NCBI RefSeq assembly: GCF_004005565.1
Contig: NZ_SADD01000001.1
Location: 1,178,001-1,242,000, forward strand
Source of the DNA: Lujinxingia sediminis
GTDB taxonomy: Bacteria > Myxococcota_A > Bradymonadia > Bradymonadales > Bradymonadaceae
Direction of reading: 5' to 3'
Length of the DNA: 64,000 nucleotides
Positions 17,653 to 26,686 of this stretch are shown here, in pieces. The position numbers and the translations under genes were made by a program. Each line of letters begins with the position of its first letter. The first letter of the stretch is position 1. The notes below the pieces were generated by a model, which saw only the letters and a program-made list of their open reading frames with translations, ran no database searches and was not told the origin of the DNA.

Positions 17653-18501
17653 CTACTCCTGAAACTTACGTTTCAGGTCGGCCAGGTCATCGCGGCCACC
17701 CTCGGTTTTTCGCGGTGTGCTTGATGCCGACGAGGACTCGCCACGCGCTTTGCGATCTTCGAGGCGGCTGAAGATCGCGTCGAGCTCAGCGCGACGCGGA
17801 TCGAGGGTGTTGCCGATGTCGCTGAGCTCGCGCATGGCCTCGATGTCGGCCTCCATGCTGTCGATCTTGCTCGACATGCGGTCAAACTCGCGCATGGAGC
17901 GCGTGGTGTCGAAGGTCTCGTCCGTCACGAAATCAGCAGGGGTGGGATGCGACGTTCGCGGAGGGGCGGTGGGTGAGGAGGTGCGCTCAGGTGCGGCGTC
18001 GCCTTGCTCGCGGGCTTCCATGCGGCGGCGAAGCTCGGCGTCCCAGGCCGACTCGTTGCGAAGCGAGGGGCGCGCACCGTTTTGCTTACTGGAGGCCGCG
18101 CGCATCTTGCCGCGGGTGCCCTCGAGTTTGTGCTCCAGAGCCTCAAGTGCGCGGGCGATATCCTGCATGTAGGCGCGGTGTTCGTCGAGCTGGTCGCGCA
18201 GGCGACGGGATTCGACCATTGCCTTGTTTTTGACAACAAGAGCCTCGCGCGCCAGGTCTTCGTCGCCGTTGCGCAGAGCAAGCATGGCGCGGTCTTCCCA
18301 TTGATCGGCTTTTTCACGCTCGCTGCGGATCTGCTCGATGATCTGACGCTCTCCGCGACGCAGCTCGGCCTGCTGGCGGCGCGCGTCGCGAAGGCTGGTC
18401 TCGACCTCACGCAGGTTTGAGCGAACCCCACCGCGCTCGCTGCGCGAGCTTTCATTGAAGTTCGAGCGAATCAAGAGGTTGAGGCGGTCGAGGATGCTCA
18501 T
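17653..18501 (-). CDS. Second PspA/IM30-like coiled-coil protein
   Basis: A 282-residue protein with PspA-family architecture: an N-terminal amphipathic helix (SILDRLNLLIRSNFNE), long charged helices (about 25-135) and the family segment WEDRAMLALRNGDEDLAREAL, which matches the same region of the pspA product at 8508. The middle (about 135-190) is a Pro/Thr/Ser linker not seen in ordinary PspA, and a C-terminal helical part resumes with REFDRMSSKIDSMEADIEAM. The N-terminal family signature EDPEK is missing, so it is a diverged paralogue. GGGAG precedes the ATG. It begins 20 bases after the HD-domain gene ends, so the two are probably one operon. Confidence 0.78.
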   Translation of the reverse strand: MSILDRLNLLIRSNFNESSRSERGGVRSNLREVETSLRDARRQQAELRRGERQIIEQIRSEREKADQWEDRAMLALRNGDEDLAREALVVKNKAMVESRRLRDQLDEHRAYMQDIARALEALEHKLEGTRGKMRAASSKQNGARPSLRNESAWDAELRRRMEAREQGDAAPERTSSPTAPPRTSHPTPADFVTDETFDTTRSMREFDRMSSKIDSMEADIEAMRELSDIGNTLDPRRAELDAIFSRLEDRKARGESSSASSTPRKTEGGRDDLADLKRKFQE

Positions 18502-18521
18502 AAGGACTCCCTGCAGAGGGG

Positions 18522-19706
18522 TTATTCGCCAAAAAGGCTAAGGTTGTTGTCATCGGCACGGCGAGTGCGCGACTCCGAGCTCCGGCCGCCGGCCGGGTCG
18601 GTCTGCGGCGCCTGGCCATCACGACCGTCGGACGGGAACGCCGGCGCTCCGGGTACAAGACCGGGGCCGCGCGAGGCGTCGCGGGTCAGACGCCCCTCGT
18701 GCTCCCAGCGACCTCCCACAGGTGGCGGCGCAACAAACATAAAACCTTCCAGCGCCCGGCGGTAATCCGACCAGCCACCGGCCCTCTCGTCACCGGTCAT
18801 CAGGGGTTCGCAGGCATTCCAGCACATGTTCATGCGGCTGTCGATGAGGTCGAGGAAATGCAAGATCATCGCCTCGGCAGTGCGTGGTGTGACCGGTGAT
18901 CCGTATTCAAGCCTGCCGTGGTGACTGAGCACCAGGTGCTTGAGGTGCGTGACAAGGTCCGCATCCAGAGGCGGCTCCAACCCGCGTGCCACCTGACCTA
19001 CAATCTCGGCACCGCGGGCGATATGGCCTACCAGGCGTCCCTCGGTGGTGTAGTCGAAGCTGCGACGGTAGGAGAGCTCTTCGATCTTGCCCATGTCGTG
19101 CAGCACGACGCCTGCAACGACCAGATCGCTGTCGACAAGCCCGGGGTAATAGGTCTGGTAGTGGCGGGCCATCTGAAGGCCCAGGCGCGCCATGGAGAGG
19201 GTGTGCTCAAGCAGTCCGCCCAGGAAGTTATGGTGGTTGGTCACCGCCGCCGGCGCCTGCTTGTAGCGGGTGGCGAAGTTTTCGTCGCCGAGCAAGGCGT
19301 TGAGAAAGCGTCGAACCTCAGAGCTCTCAATGTTGCTTTCGATCAGCTCACAAAGCTCGTCGAAGAGCAGGTCAGCCGACCAGCGCGAATGCGGCATATA
19401 ATCGGCCAGATCGACGCTTGCATCGTCCACGCGCTCCAGATCATTGAGTGTGATCTGGAGGCTGTCGCGGTAACTGCTTACTCGCCCCCGGATTGCCACG
19501 AAGTCATCGATGTCAGCGCGTTTGTCGAGCACCAGCGCGTTGTCCCAGGCGCGCACCTCAATGGTGCCCGTGCGATCCTGCAGCGTCATGCTCAGGTAAG
19601 GATCGCCGGAGCGCGTCTCCCGAATGCTCTTGGCAGCGAGCAGAAAGGTGGATTCCACCACCGAGTTGTCTTCAAGATCGGCAATAAACACTTTTGAGCG
19701 GACCAT
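18522..19706 (-). CDS. OB-fold plus HD-domain nuclease (YhaM-like 3'-5' exoribonuclease family)
   Basis: A 394-residue protein. An N-terminal OB-fold nucleic-acid-binding domain (about residues 10-95, with LSMTLQDRTGTIEVRAWD and VAIRGRVSSYRDSLQ) is followed by an HD phosphohydrolase domain. Metal-binding residues are seen as GGLLEHTLSMARL, GVVLHDMGKIEEL, and LVLSHHGRLEYGSP. This arrangement matches the YhaM/Cbf1 3'-5' exoribonuclease family. The C-terminal 70 residues are a Gly/Pro/Arg-rich disordered tail, ending LSLFGE, that is not part of the family core. It is cotranscribed with the downstream pspA-like gene. Confidence 0.85.
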   Translation of the reverse strand: MVRSKVFIADLEDNSVVESTFLLAAKSIRETRSGDPYLSMTLQDRTGTIEVRAWDNALVLDKRADIDDFVAIRGRVSSYRDSLQITLNDLERVDDASVDLADYMPHSRWSADLLFDELCELIESNIESSEVRRFLNALLGDENFATRYKQAPAAVTNHHNFLGGLLEHTLSMARLGLQMARHYQTYYPGLVDSDLVVAGVVLHDMGKIEELSYRRSFDYTTEGRLVGHIARGAEIVGQVARGLEPPLDADLVTHLKHLVLSHHGRLEYGSPVTPRTAEAMILHFLDLIDSRMNMCWNACEPLMTGDERAGGWSDYRRALEGFMFVAPPPVGGRWEHEGRLTRDASRGPGLVPGAPAFPSDGRDGQAPQTDPAGGRSSESRTRRADDNNLSLFGE

Positions 19707-19995
19707 CGAGGCGCTCCATCTTCAGAGGTACATGTTTGGCGTCCCGGCACGGATGCGGGGCGATTGCTCAGCGTCACCGGCCCGGCATAGCACAGCGAGG
19801 AGGGGCAAAAAAGTGCGCGCTCCTTCGTATGCCGATCGCGTTTGCCCCCGTGGCGCGTGGCTTCCGACGTCGGGCAGCCGAATTGTTGATCCCGGCGTCC
19901 GGCGTGGCAGAATAGGCGCGAGAACGCCTCGTCCGAGTGTTGTTTGCCCGTGATTAAGAACAGGGATTGTTCGGGACGGCCACCCAGGAAGCACC

Positions 19996-22251
19996 TTGAG
20001 TCAGGATGACGCCCAAAACCCGCGCCCGCGCCGCGATACCTCGCCGGTCCATGATGACCCGGCCCGGGATTCTTCGCCCTTGACGATGCCCTCGGATAGG
20101 CCGCGGGAGATCGCCGCTGGCGAGGCGCGCCAGATCGTCAAGATCTGCAAGAGTTGCATGGTTTCGCAGAAGAGCGGCGGCGGCTACTGCGTCAAATGCG
20201 GCGCGCCCCTTGTGCCCATCCGAGCGGTGAAAGACAGCTGCATCGGTGATGTGGTCGGCGGGAAGTTCAAGATCATCGAGCCGATCGGCTCCGGCGGGAT
20301 GGGCGATGTGTACCTGGGGCTTAACGAGAAGCTCGGCCAGCGCGTCGCGGTGAAGTTCCTCAATCAGAAGTTCACCTCCGATGAGCGCATTGTGTTGCGC
20401 TTTCTCAATGAGGCGCGCTCCTACTGCAAGGTCAACCACCCCAACGCGGTGACGCTTCTCGAGTACGGTCAGCATGAGAACGGTGCGCTCTATTTGATCA
20501 CCGAGTTTATCGACGGGAAGAGTCTCACCGAGGTGCTTCGCGCTCAGGGGCCGCTTGAGCGAGAGAACGTCGTCTCGATCGGCCTGCAGGTCTGCGAGGT
20601 GCTCCGGGCCGCCCACGCTCAGGGTGTGATTCACCGCGACTTAAAGCCCGATAACCTGATGTTGATGCCCGCGCGCAAAGGCCGCTTTGCGGTCAAGGTG
20701 CTCGACTTTGGCATCGCCAAAATCGCCGACGATGATGATGCCCCGATGACCGAGACCGGCTCGATCTTCGGTACGCCGGAGTTCATGTCGCCGGAGCAGG
20801 CCAGGGGAGATGTCGCCGACCCGCGCTCGGATCTTTATGCGCTGGGCGTGATGCTCTTCTTCATGGCGACGGGGAAGTTGCCTTTTAAGGGCAAAAATAA
20901 GTTCGCGATCCTGAATAAGCAGCTTCACGATGCTCCGCCGCTCCCCAGCCTGGTCCGCCAGGGGGTGGAGGTGGACGAAAACCTCGAGGCGGTGATCTTG
21001 CGCTGCCTGGCCAAAGATCCCGCCGAGCGCCCGGCAGATGCCGAGGCGTTGGCCGAACTTCTGGAATCGGTGGAGGCTGGCGAGCGTGTGGCGGTGCCGC
21101 AGGGTGCCCGGGAGGCCGGGCGTACGGCGGCGCTCAAGCGCCAGGCTGCCGAGGCTCAAGGTTTGGCCGAGGCCAGTGAGGGAAGCCAGAGCGCCGATCT
21201 TCTTGATGAGGACGTCTCCAGCCCGAAGATCAGCGGTGAACTTCACCTGGAGAGTGGCCCGGTGGGACCGGTGGAGATGAGGCTGGATTCCGATCCCATC
21301 CCCGTCTTTCGGGCCGAGCTTACCTCGGAGCCGAATATCGAGGGTGAGGAGGCGTTTGCCTTCGGCGGTACCGAGGCCCCCTGGCCGCCGCGGCGCCGAA
21401 ACCGTCAGCGCTCCCCGGCGCTGGTCGCCGCACTGAGCACCGTCGCGGTGGTGGGGCTGGCGATGGGGTGGAGCATCTGGCGAAACACCCAGGCTCCGGC
21501 CGATGTGGTCACCCAGGCCAGTGCGGAGGTCGGAAACGGGCAATGGGCGGGAATTGAAGCGGCGGTCGGCTACCTGATTGAAGCCGGTCAAATCGAGGAG
21601 GCGCGTCAGGCGCTGGCCGCGGCCGCGAGCGACGATGTGCGCGCTGCCGCCCTTGAAACGCGCATCAACCGCGTGGCTAATCTTGAGCGCCAGCTCGGCG
21701 CGGCCCTTGGAGCCCGACAATGCGAGCAGGCTCGCGAGCATTACGAAGCACTGCTGGCGCATGCTCCCGGTGCAGCCACCTCGAAGTTTGAAGCCGTGGA
21801 AGCCTGCGGCAAGACATCGGCGAAAGCTCCGGCGGCTGTGCGACCGCGGCCCCGGCCGCCGCAAAGCCCCGATCGGCAACCTCAACAGGAAGTCTCAAAA
21901 CCTCCCGTCGAGCGCGCTCCCGAGCCCGAAGTTCCTGTCCTGCCCGCTGAAGAGCACTCGCCGGAAGCCCCGCTGGATGCCTCTCCCGTGGATGAGGCGC
22001 CGGTCGACGATGCCCCTGTCGATGCCGTCCCGATTGAAGCCCCCCCGGGCAGCGAGGCGCCGGTGGATGAAACTCCAGATCCCCGGAGTGACGATGCGGG
22101 AGAGCCTCCAGAAGATTCCGACTCCGCCCATGAAAGCGCTGAGGATGCAGGGCAGGCTGCGGATGAGGTGGAGTCGGCATCTTCGGACGATGAGGACGCC
22201 GATACCGGGGTGTCCGAGGATGGTATGGCGCTCCCGCCGCGTCAGCTCTAA
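19996..22251 (+). CDS. Zinc-ribbon serine/threonine protein kinase with periplasmic tail
   Basis: A 751-residue Hanks-type kinase. A zinc-ribbon-like CxxC...CxxC (C51, C54, C65, C68) precedes the kinase domain. That domain has IGSGGMGDVY at 97-106, K120 (VAVKFL), HRDLKPDN at 213-220 (D215), DFG at 237-239 and GTPEFMSPEQ. All catalytic residues are present, so activity is expected. A transmembrane helix lies at about 474-494. The outer part has short helical repeats and then a Pro/Glu/Asp-rich region with repeated APVD units near the end. The start is TTG at 19996 with AGGAAG just upstream; an ATG at codon 31 is an alternative. It lies 161 bases upstream of the pseudokinase gene in the same direction. 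Confidence 0.92.
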   Translation: MSQDDAQNPRPRRDTSPVHDDPARDSSPLTMPSDRPREIAAGEARQIVKICKSCMVSQKSGGGYCVKCGAPLVPIRAVKDSCIGDVVGGKFKIIEPIGSGGMGDVYLGLNEKLGQRVAVKFLNQKFTSDERIVLRFLNEARSYCKVNHPNAVTLLEYGQHENGALYLITEFIDGKSLTEVLRAQGPLERENVVSIGLQVCEVLRAAHAQGVIHRDLKPDNLMLMPARKGRFAVKVLDFGIAKIADDDDAPMTETGSIFGTPEFMSPEQARGDVADPRSDLYALGVMLFFMATGKLPFKGKNKFAILNKQLHDAPPLPSLVRQGVEVDENLEAVILRCLAKDPAERPADAEALAELLESVEAGERVAVPQGAREAGRTAALKRQAAEAQGLAEASEGSQSADLLDEDVSSPKISGELHLESGPVGPVEMRLDSDPIPVFRAELTSEPNIEGEEAFAFGGTEAPWPPRRRNRQRSPALVAALSTVAVVGLAMGWSIWRNTQAPADVVTQASAEVGNGQWAGIEAAVGYLIEAGQIEEARQALAAAASDDVRAAALETRINRVANLERQLGAALGARQCEQAREHYEALLAHAPGAATSKFEAVEACGKTSAKAPAAVRPRPRPPQSPDRQPQQEVSKPPVERAPEPEVPVLPAEEHSPEAPLDASPVDEAPVDDAPVDAVPIEAPPGSEAPVDETPDPRSDDAGEPPEDSDSAHESAEDAGQAADEVESASSDDEDADTGVSEDGMALPPRQL

Positions 22252-22412
22252 AGAGCGCTCAGCCTTGAGTTGCGCGTGCGAGACCAATTTGCTAATTCGT
22301 GCAATTCGTTTGTCTGTACCCAGAATGCGCCCCGATTTCGCCAACCTGCCCCTCGAGGCGGGGGCGGACGATACGGGCGCTTAAGCCCGGAGATTCCGGG
22401 AGGTAAAAGACC

Positions 22413-24704
22413 GTGCTCTGTCATCAGTGTGGAAGTCCTGTCGAAGACGACGCGCAGAAGTGCCCCAACTGCGGGGTAGGGCTGCGTCGTGCGCGCCGCA
22501 AAACCAAAACCTCGGCCGAAGGGCTGCGCCGGATGACGATGGAGCTGAAGGCTCTCGACGTCCAGGGGCTCTATTTCCCGCCGGGAGAGGTCATTGCCGA
22601 TCGCTTCAAACTCGAAGAACGCATCGGGGAGGGAAGTTTCGGCCAGGTCTATCGGGCCGAAGACACGCTCATTGAAACCGATGTCGCCATCAAACTTTTC
22701 ACCACCGATGTGCTTCGCACGCCCATCGATGAGGAGCGCTTCTTAAAGGCGACGCGGGCCGCCCGGGCGCTGACCCAGCGCAATGTCGTGCGGCTGCATG
22801 ACAGCGGCGTTCACAAGGGGCATCCCTGGGTGTCGATGCAGCACCTGGAAGGGTTGAGTCTCGACAAAGTGCTGAAGATGCGCAGCGAACGCGAGCAGCA
22901 CTTTGATCTCGATGAGCTTGAGCCCATTGTTCAGCAGATCACGCTGGCCTTGCAGCATATCGGTCGGGACTACCCGCACGGCAACCTCAAGCCTCAGAAC
23001 ATCATCTTGATGCCTGATCTGCTGAAGGTGACCGACTCTTACGTGCTTGCTGCGCTGGCACCGGAGGTCTTTGCCGGTCGGGCCGATGAGAGCCCCTTTG
23101 TGGCACCGGAGCTGCACAGCGCCTCGGTGACACCCGATGCCAGGGTGGACGTCTACAGCGTAGGGGCGTTGATCAAAGCGATGGTGTTTGGCCCGGAGCA
23201 CAGCGCGGGGAGCTATCGTGGAGATTCGCAACTGGAAGCGGTCGACGCGTTGGTGCGTCGTGCCATGGCCTTTGATCGCCAGGATCGCTACGCCTCGGTG
23301 GAGGCGCTAAGCGAAGACTTCTCGACGATTGTGGATACGGGACTTCGGCTGGCCAACGCCGGGATGGTCAGCGAAGCGCCGGCAGCACCGCCGGCACCGC
23401 CGGCTCCTCCCGGAGCGCCGGGGGCCGATCCTCTCGCGGTGGAAACGCCGATGGATATTGGCGAGCCCCTCGAAGAGGACATCGCCACTGTCGAGGTGAA
23501 GCGCTCGAGCCAAAAGCCCGAACTTATCGACATGCTGCCGACCAACGAGGTCGACCGCGACGCCCATTCGGCCGCTCCGAAAGCTCCGAGCGCTCCGGCT
23601 CCGCCTGCTGCGCCTCCGGCCGCGCCCGAAGCTCCGATGGCCAGCGACGAGCCTGAGGTCGACGTACGCCCGGCGGTGGTTCCCACTCAGGTGGCTGCAG
23701 CGCCAAAGGCCAAAGCAAAGCCGGCAAAAAGCGAGTCGAAGTCGCAGGCAGGGCTCATCGCCGCGCTCGTGCTGGTCGTTGTGCTGGTTGCTGCCTTCGC
23801 ACTCACACGTGGCGACAAACAGGATAACACCGCCACACCGGAGCCCGTTGCCCAGGCGGAGGAAGTCACTGAGGAGCCTGAGCAGGCTATGGCGAGCGCT
23901 CCAGAAGAAAACGCTGATGCCGGTGACGATGACGATGAGGCCGCACGCCAGGCCTTCGCCTCGCTTCTCGCTCAGGCGGAACCCCGGGCAGGAAAGGCCA
24001 TCAGCGACGCGACCGTCGCGGCTCAAACGCGCGCCGAAGAGCTCGCCGAAGAAGCTCGTCAGGCAGAAGCAGAAGCGGTGGCCGAAACTCAAGCCTCCGC
24101 ACAAGCGCAGGCCGGCGCATCGACACCTTCCGCCGGAGCAGGCAACGGTGGTAGCGCGCGCCAGCCCTCGCAGACCGGCGGAGCATCGCGCCCGACGCAG
24201 CAAGCGTCTCGACCGGCTGCCAACGCTACCAACTGCCCGGCAGGAATGCTTCTTGTTCGTGCCAACGCGGGCAACTTCTGCGTCGACGCCTACGAATACC
24301 CGGGACGTGGCCGCACACCGAAAAGCCGCGTCACCTGGTTTGAAGCTCGCAGGCTCTGCGCTCAGGATAACAAGCGCCTTTGCGCCATGACGGAGTGGCG
24401 CTCGGCCTGCGGAGGAGCGGCGTTTCCCTACGGGAATTCCTACGATGCCGACCGCTGCAACACCGCTGACGAAGACGGCTTTGAGCGCAGCCTGGCTGCC
24501 GCCGGGAGTTTTGCCCAGTGCCGCAGCCGCTCCGGTGCCTACGACATGACGGGCAACGTCTTTGAGTGGGTCGAAGAGCAGCGCGTCGCCGGAGGCGGCT
24601 ATGACAGCGAGTCGGACGTGGCATCCTGCCGTTACTCCTCGTCCAAGGCCCCCGGCTCCGGCGGGGCGAATATCGGCTTCCGCTGCTGCGCCACTCCCAA
24701 CTGA
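22413..24704 (+). CDS. Zinc-ribbon pseudokinase fused to a formylglycine-generating-enzyme-like (SUMF1) domain
   Basis: A 763-residue protein. An N-terminal zinc ribbon (C3, C6, C17, C20) is followed by a kinase-fold domain with a normal Gly loop (IGEGSFGQVY, 71-80) and ATP lysine (K94). The catalytic loop reads HGNLKPQN (189-196) instead of HRDLKPxN. The DFG position reads DSY (208-210), and the alpha-C glutamate aligns with an alanine (about 113). It should therefore be catalytically dead. A Pro/Ala linker leads to a transmembrane helix (about 446-466), a Glu/Ala-rich stalk, and a 155-residue periplasmic domain with FGE/SUMF1 motifs (FCVDAYEYP, SRVTWFEA, RLCAMTEWRSACGG, GNVFEWVEE, IGFRCC). 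The domain is shorter than a full FGE. The start is GTG with GGGAGG upstream. A terminator follows. Confidence 0.88.
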   Translation: MLCHQCGSPVEDDAQKCPNCGVGLRRARRKTKTSAEGLRRMTMELKALDVQGLYFPPGEVIADRFKLEERIGEGSFGQVYRAEDTLIETDVAIKLFTTDVLRTPIDEERFLKATRAARALTQRNVVRLHDSGVHKGHPWVSMQHLEGLSLDKVLKMRSEREQHFDLDELEPIVQQITLALQHIGRDYPHGNLKPQNIILMPDLLKVTDSYVLAALAPEVFAGRADESPFVAPELHSASVTPDARVDVYSVGALIKAMVFGPEHSAGSYRGDSQLEAVDALVRRAMAFDRQDRYASVEALSEDFSTIVDTGLRLANAGMVSEAPAAPPAPPAPPGAPGADPLAVETPMDIGEPLEEDIATVEVKRSSQKPELIDMLPTNEVDRDAHSAAPKAPSAPAPPAAPPAAPEAPMASDEPEVDVRPAVVPTQVAAAPKAKAKPAKSESKSQAGLIAALVLVVVLVAAFALTRGDKQDNTATPEPVAQAEEVTEEPEQAMASAPEENADAGDDDDEAARQAFASLLAQAEPRAGKAISDATVAAQTRAEELAEEARQAEAEAVAETQASAQAQAGASTPSAGAGNGGSARQPSQTGGASRPTQQASRPAANATNCPAGMLLVRANAGNFCVDAYEYPGRGRTPKSRVTWFEARRLCAQDNKRLCAMTEWRSACGGAAFPYGNSYDADRCNTADEDGFERSLAAAGSFAQCRSRSGAYDMTGNVFEWVEEQRVAGGGYDSESDVASCRYSSSKAPGSGGANIGFRCCATPN

Positions 24705-24733
24705 TGCCCCCGCTGTAGCGATGTGAGTTTTGC

Positions 24734-24776
24734 AAAGAGCGCGCCCTCGATGAGGGGGCGCTCTTTGGTTTTGCGC
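24734..24776 (+). terminator. Intrinsic terminator after pseudokinase gene
   Basis: A 15-base stem with one mismatch, AAAGAGCGCGCCCTC (24734-24748) against GAGGGGGCGCTCTTT (24752-24766), has a three-base loop and is followed by GGTTTTG. Confidence 0.7.
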
Positions 24777-24901
24777 ACCATGCTCCCCGGGCCGCTTGCA
24801 GACCGCACGATGGGCACAGGCTTCCGAGATGAGGTCGCGCATCCAGGGCGGCCCGTGGTATGAGCGCCTGCCATCCGCTGTGATAATGAGGACGGACTTC
24901 C

Positions 24902-25744
24902 ATGATGTCTGAAGTGCTGGTCGACGCGCAGGTCGCCGAGGCGATACGTCGTCTCGAACTTCCCTTTAACCGCTACGGACTCGATCCCTACGGCATCTCC
25001 CGCGATCATCTTGAGATCTTCTTCTCGATGCTCGCGCCTTTCTATCGAACCTACTTTCGGGTGCGGTGTTTCGGGCAGGAGAACGTGCCGGCGCAGGGGC
25101 GAGTGATGGTCGTCGGCAACCACTCCGGTGGACTCCCGGTGGATGGTGCGATGGTGTTGGCCTCGCTGCTCCTCGGTCTGGACTCGCCGAGGCTGGGGCA
25201 GGGGATGGTCGAGAAGTTTGCCAACCGCTGGCCCTTCGTCTCCCATTGGTTTAGCCGGGTGGGGCAGTTTACCGGTCTTCCGGAGCACGCCGAGCGGCTG
25301 CTCGAAGACGATCGCTGCCTGATGGTCTTTCCCGAGGGTGTCCGTGGCACCGGCAAACTTTACCGGGACCGTTATAAACTGGTGCGTTTTGGAAGCGGTT
25401 TTGTTCGCCTGGCGATGAAGACCAACACACCGATTGTACCATTTGCGTTCATCGGCGGCGAGGAGGCCATTCCCACGGTGCGGCATCTCAAGGGGCTGGC
25501 AAAGGTGATTGGCGCGCCCTACATCCCGCTGACGAGCTACGGACTTCCATTGCCGCTGCCAGTGGCCTGCCAGATCTTCTACGGCAAGCCGCTGGTCTTT
25601 GAGGGCAGCGGGACTGAGAGCGACGAGATCATCCTGGGCCATGTCAATCGGGTGCAAGATGAAATCGCCGCGCTTATCGAGCGGGGACGTGATTGGCGTC
25701 GCGGCGCCGTGGAGCGCGGGGAGCTTGAGGGAGGTATGCGATGA
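24902..25744 (+). CDS. Lysophospholipid acyltransferase family protein (PlsC-like)
   Basis: A 280-residue glycerol-phosphate acyltransferase-like protein. The catalytic histidine block reads [13 protein letters not shown], where the histidine-aspartate spacing is longer than the textbook HX4D; this resembles the monoacylglycerol/DGAT-like branch of the superfamily. The acceptor-binding block is [12 protein letters not shown], and [11 protein letters not shown] follows as in that branch. There is no clear transmembrane helix. It probably transfers an acyl chain to a lysolipid at the inner membrane. Its stop overlaps the ATG of the next gene by ATGA (25741-25744), so the two products are translationally coupled. 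Confidence 0.87.
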   Translation: MMSEVLVDAQVAEAIRRLELPFNRYGLDPYGISRDHLEIFFSMLAPFYRTYFRVRCFGQENVPAQGRVMVVGNHSGGLPVDGAMVLASLLLGLDSPRLGQGMVEKFANRWPFVSHWFSRVGQFTGLPEHAERLLEDDRCLMVFPEGVRGTGKLYRDRYKLVRFGSGFVRLAMKTNTPIVPFAFIGGEEAIPTVRHLKGLAKVIGAPYIPLTSYGLPLPLPVACQIFYGKPLVFEGSGTESDEIILGHVNRVQDEIAALIERGRDWRRGAVERGELEGGMR

Positions 25745-26658
25745 AGGTGTTGATCACCGGGATCGCCAGTGCGCTGGGCCGACTACTGACGGCGGAGCTT
25801 TTAGGCGATGGTCACGAGGTGCTGGGCATCGACCGCCGCTTCTGGGCGGACGCCCCCGAGGGGGTGAAGATCTTTCACGTCGACGTGCGCAAACGCCCCG
25901 CCGAAGAGGTCTTTCGCACCGAGCGCCCCGACGCGGTCATTCATATGGCGACGGTAACGCACTTCACTGCCAGTCCGCAGGAGCGCTACCGCATTAACCT
26001 CGGTGGCACGCGTGTCGTGTTTGAGCACTGTGATACCTACGGGGTAAAACAGGCGATCTTTGTGGGACGTCACACCTTCTACGGTGCGGATGCGGAGTCG
26101 CCGCTCTATCATACCGAGGAGGAGCCTCCGATGGCGGTGAGCACCTTCCCGGAGCTCGCGGACCTGGTGGCCTCGGATCTCTTTGCGGGCTCGGCGCTCT
26201 GGCGCTTTCCGAAGATCGACACCGTCGTGCTGCGCATCTGCTACGCGCTGGGTGATGCCGGCCAGGGCACTCTGGCGTCATACCTGCGCGGGCCACGGGT
26301 ACCCACGGTGCTGGGGTTTGATCCCCTCTACCAGTTCATTCACGACCGGGATATGGCCCGGGCGATTGCGCTGGCGCTCAACGCCAGGTTGCGGGGAGTT
26401 TTCAATGTGGCCGGGCCGCCGCCTGTGCCGCTTTCGTTGTTGATCAAAGCCACGGGGCGCAAGCAGCTCGCACTGCCGGAGCCTCTCTTTACCAGCGCTC
26501 TGGGGCGTTTCGGGCTGCCGAAGTTGCCGCCGGGCTCACTCAACCATGTCAAATATCCGGTGGTCGTTGATGGCTCGCGCTTTGCTGACGCCACCGGGTT
26601 TGAGCCTCGCTACGACGAGGTTCAAACGATGGACTCGTTTATGTGGGCGGAGTTTTAA
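25741..26658 (+). CDS. NAD-dependent epimerase/dehydratase-like protein (extended SDR), atypical active site
   Basis: A 305-residue Rossmann protein of the extended short-chain dehydrogenase family. The N-terminal nucleotide loop is [12 protein letters not shown] (a TGxxxxLG form), followed by VDVRKRP and [11 protein letters not shown], which match the family's second and third strands. The active-site YxxxK is not found where expected after HTFYGA; that region reads [13 protein letters not shown]. The protein may therefore bind a nucleotide or lipid-linked substrate without normal redox catalysis. It is coupled to the acyltransferase gene, which suggests a shared lipid or polyketide-type pathway (inference). 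GAxGG-like ribosome signals are embedded in the upstream gene. Confidence 0.8.
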   Translation: MKVLITGIASALGRLLTAELLGDGHEVLGIDRRFWADAPEGVKIFHVDVRKRPAEEVFRTERPDAVIHMATVTHFTASPQERYRINLGGTRVVFEHCDTYGVKQAIFVGRHTFYGADAESPLYHTEEEPPMAVSTFPELADLVASDLFAGSALWRFPKIDTVVLRICYALGDAGQGTLASYLRGPRVPTVLGFDPLYQFIHDRDMARAIALALNARLRGVFNVAGPPPVPLSLLIKATGRKQLALPEPLFTSALGRFGLPKLPPGSLNHVKYPVVVDGSRFADATGFEPRYDEVQTMDSFMWAEF

Positions 26659-26686
26659 CGCCGGAGCGTCGGTGTGCGGTGACCTC

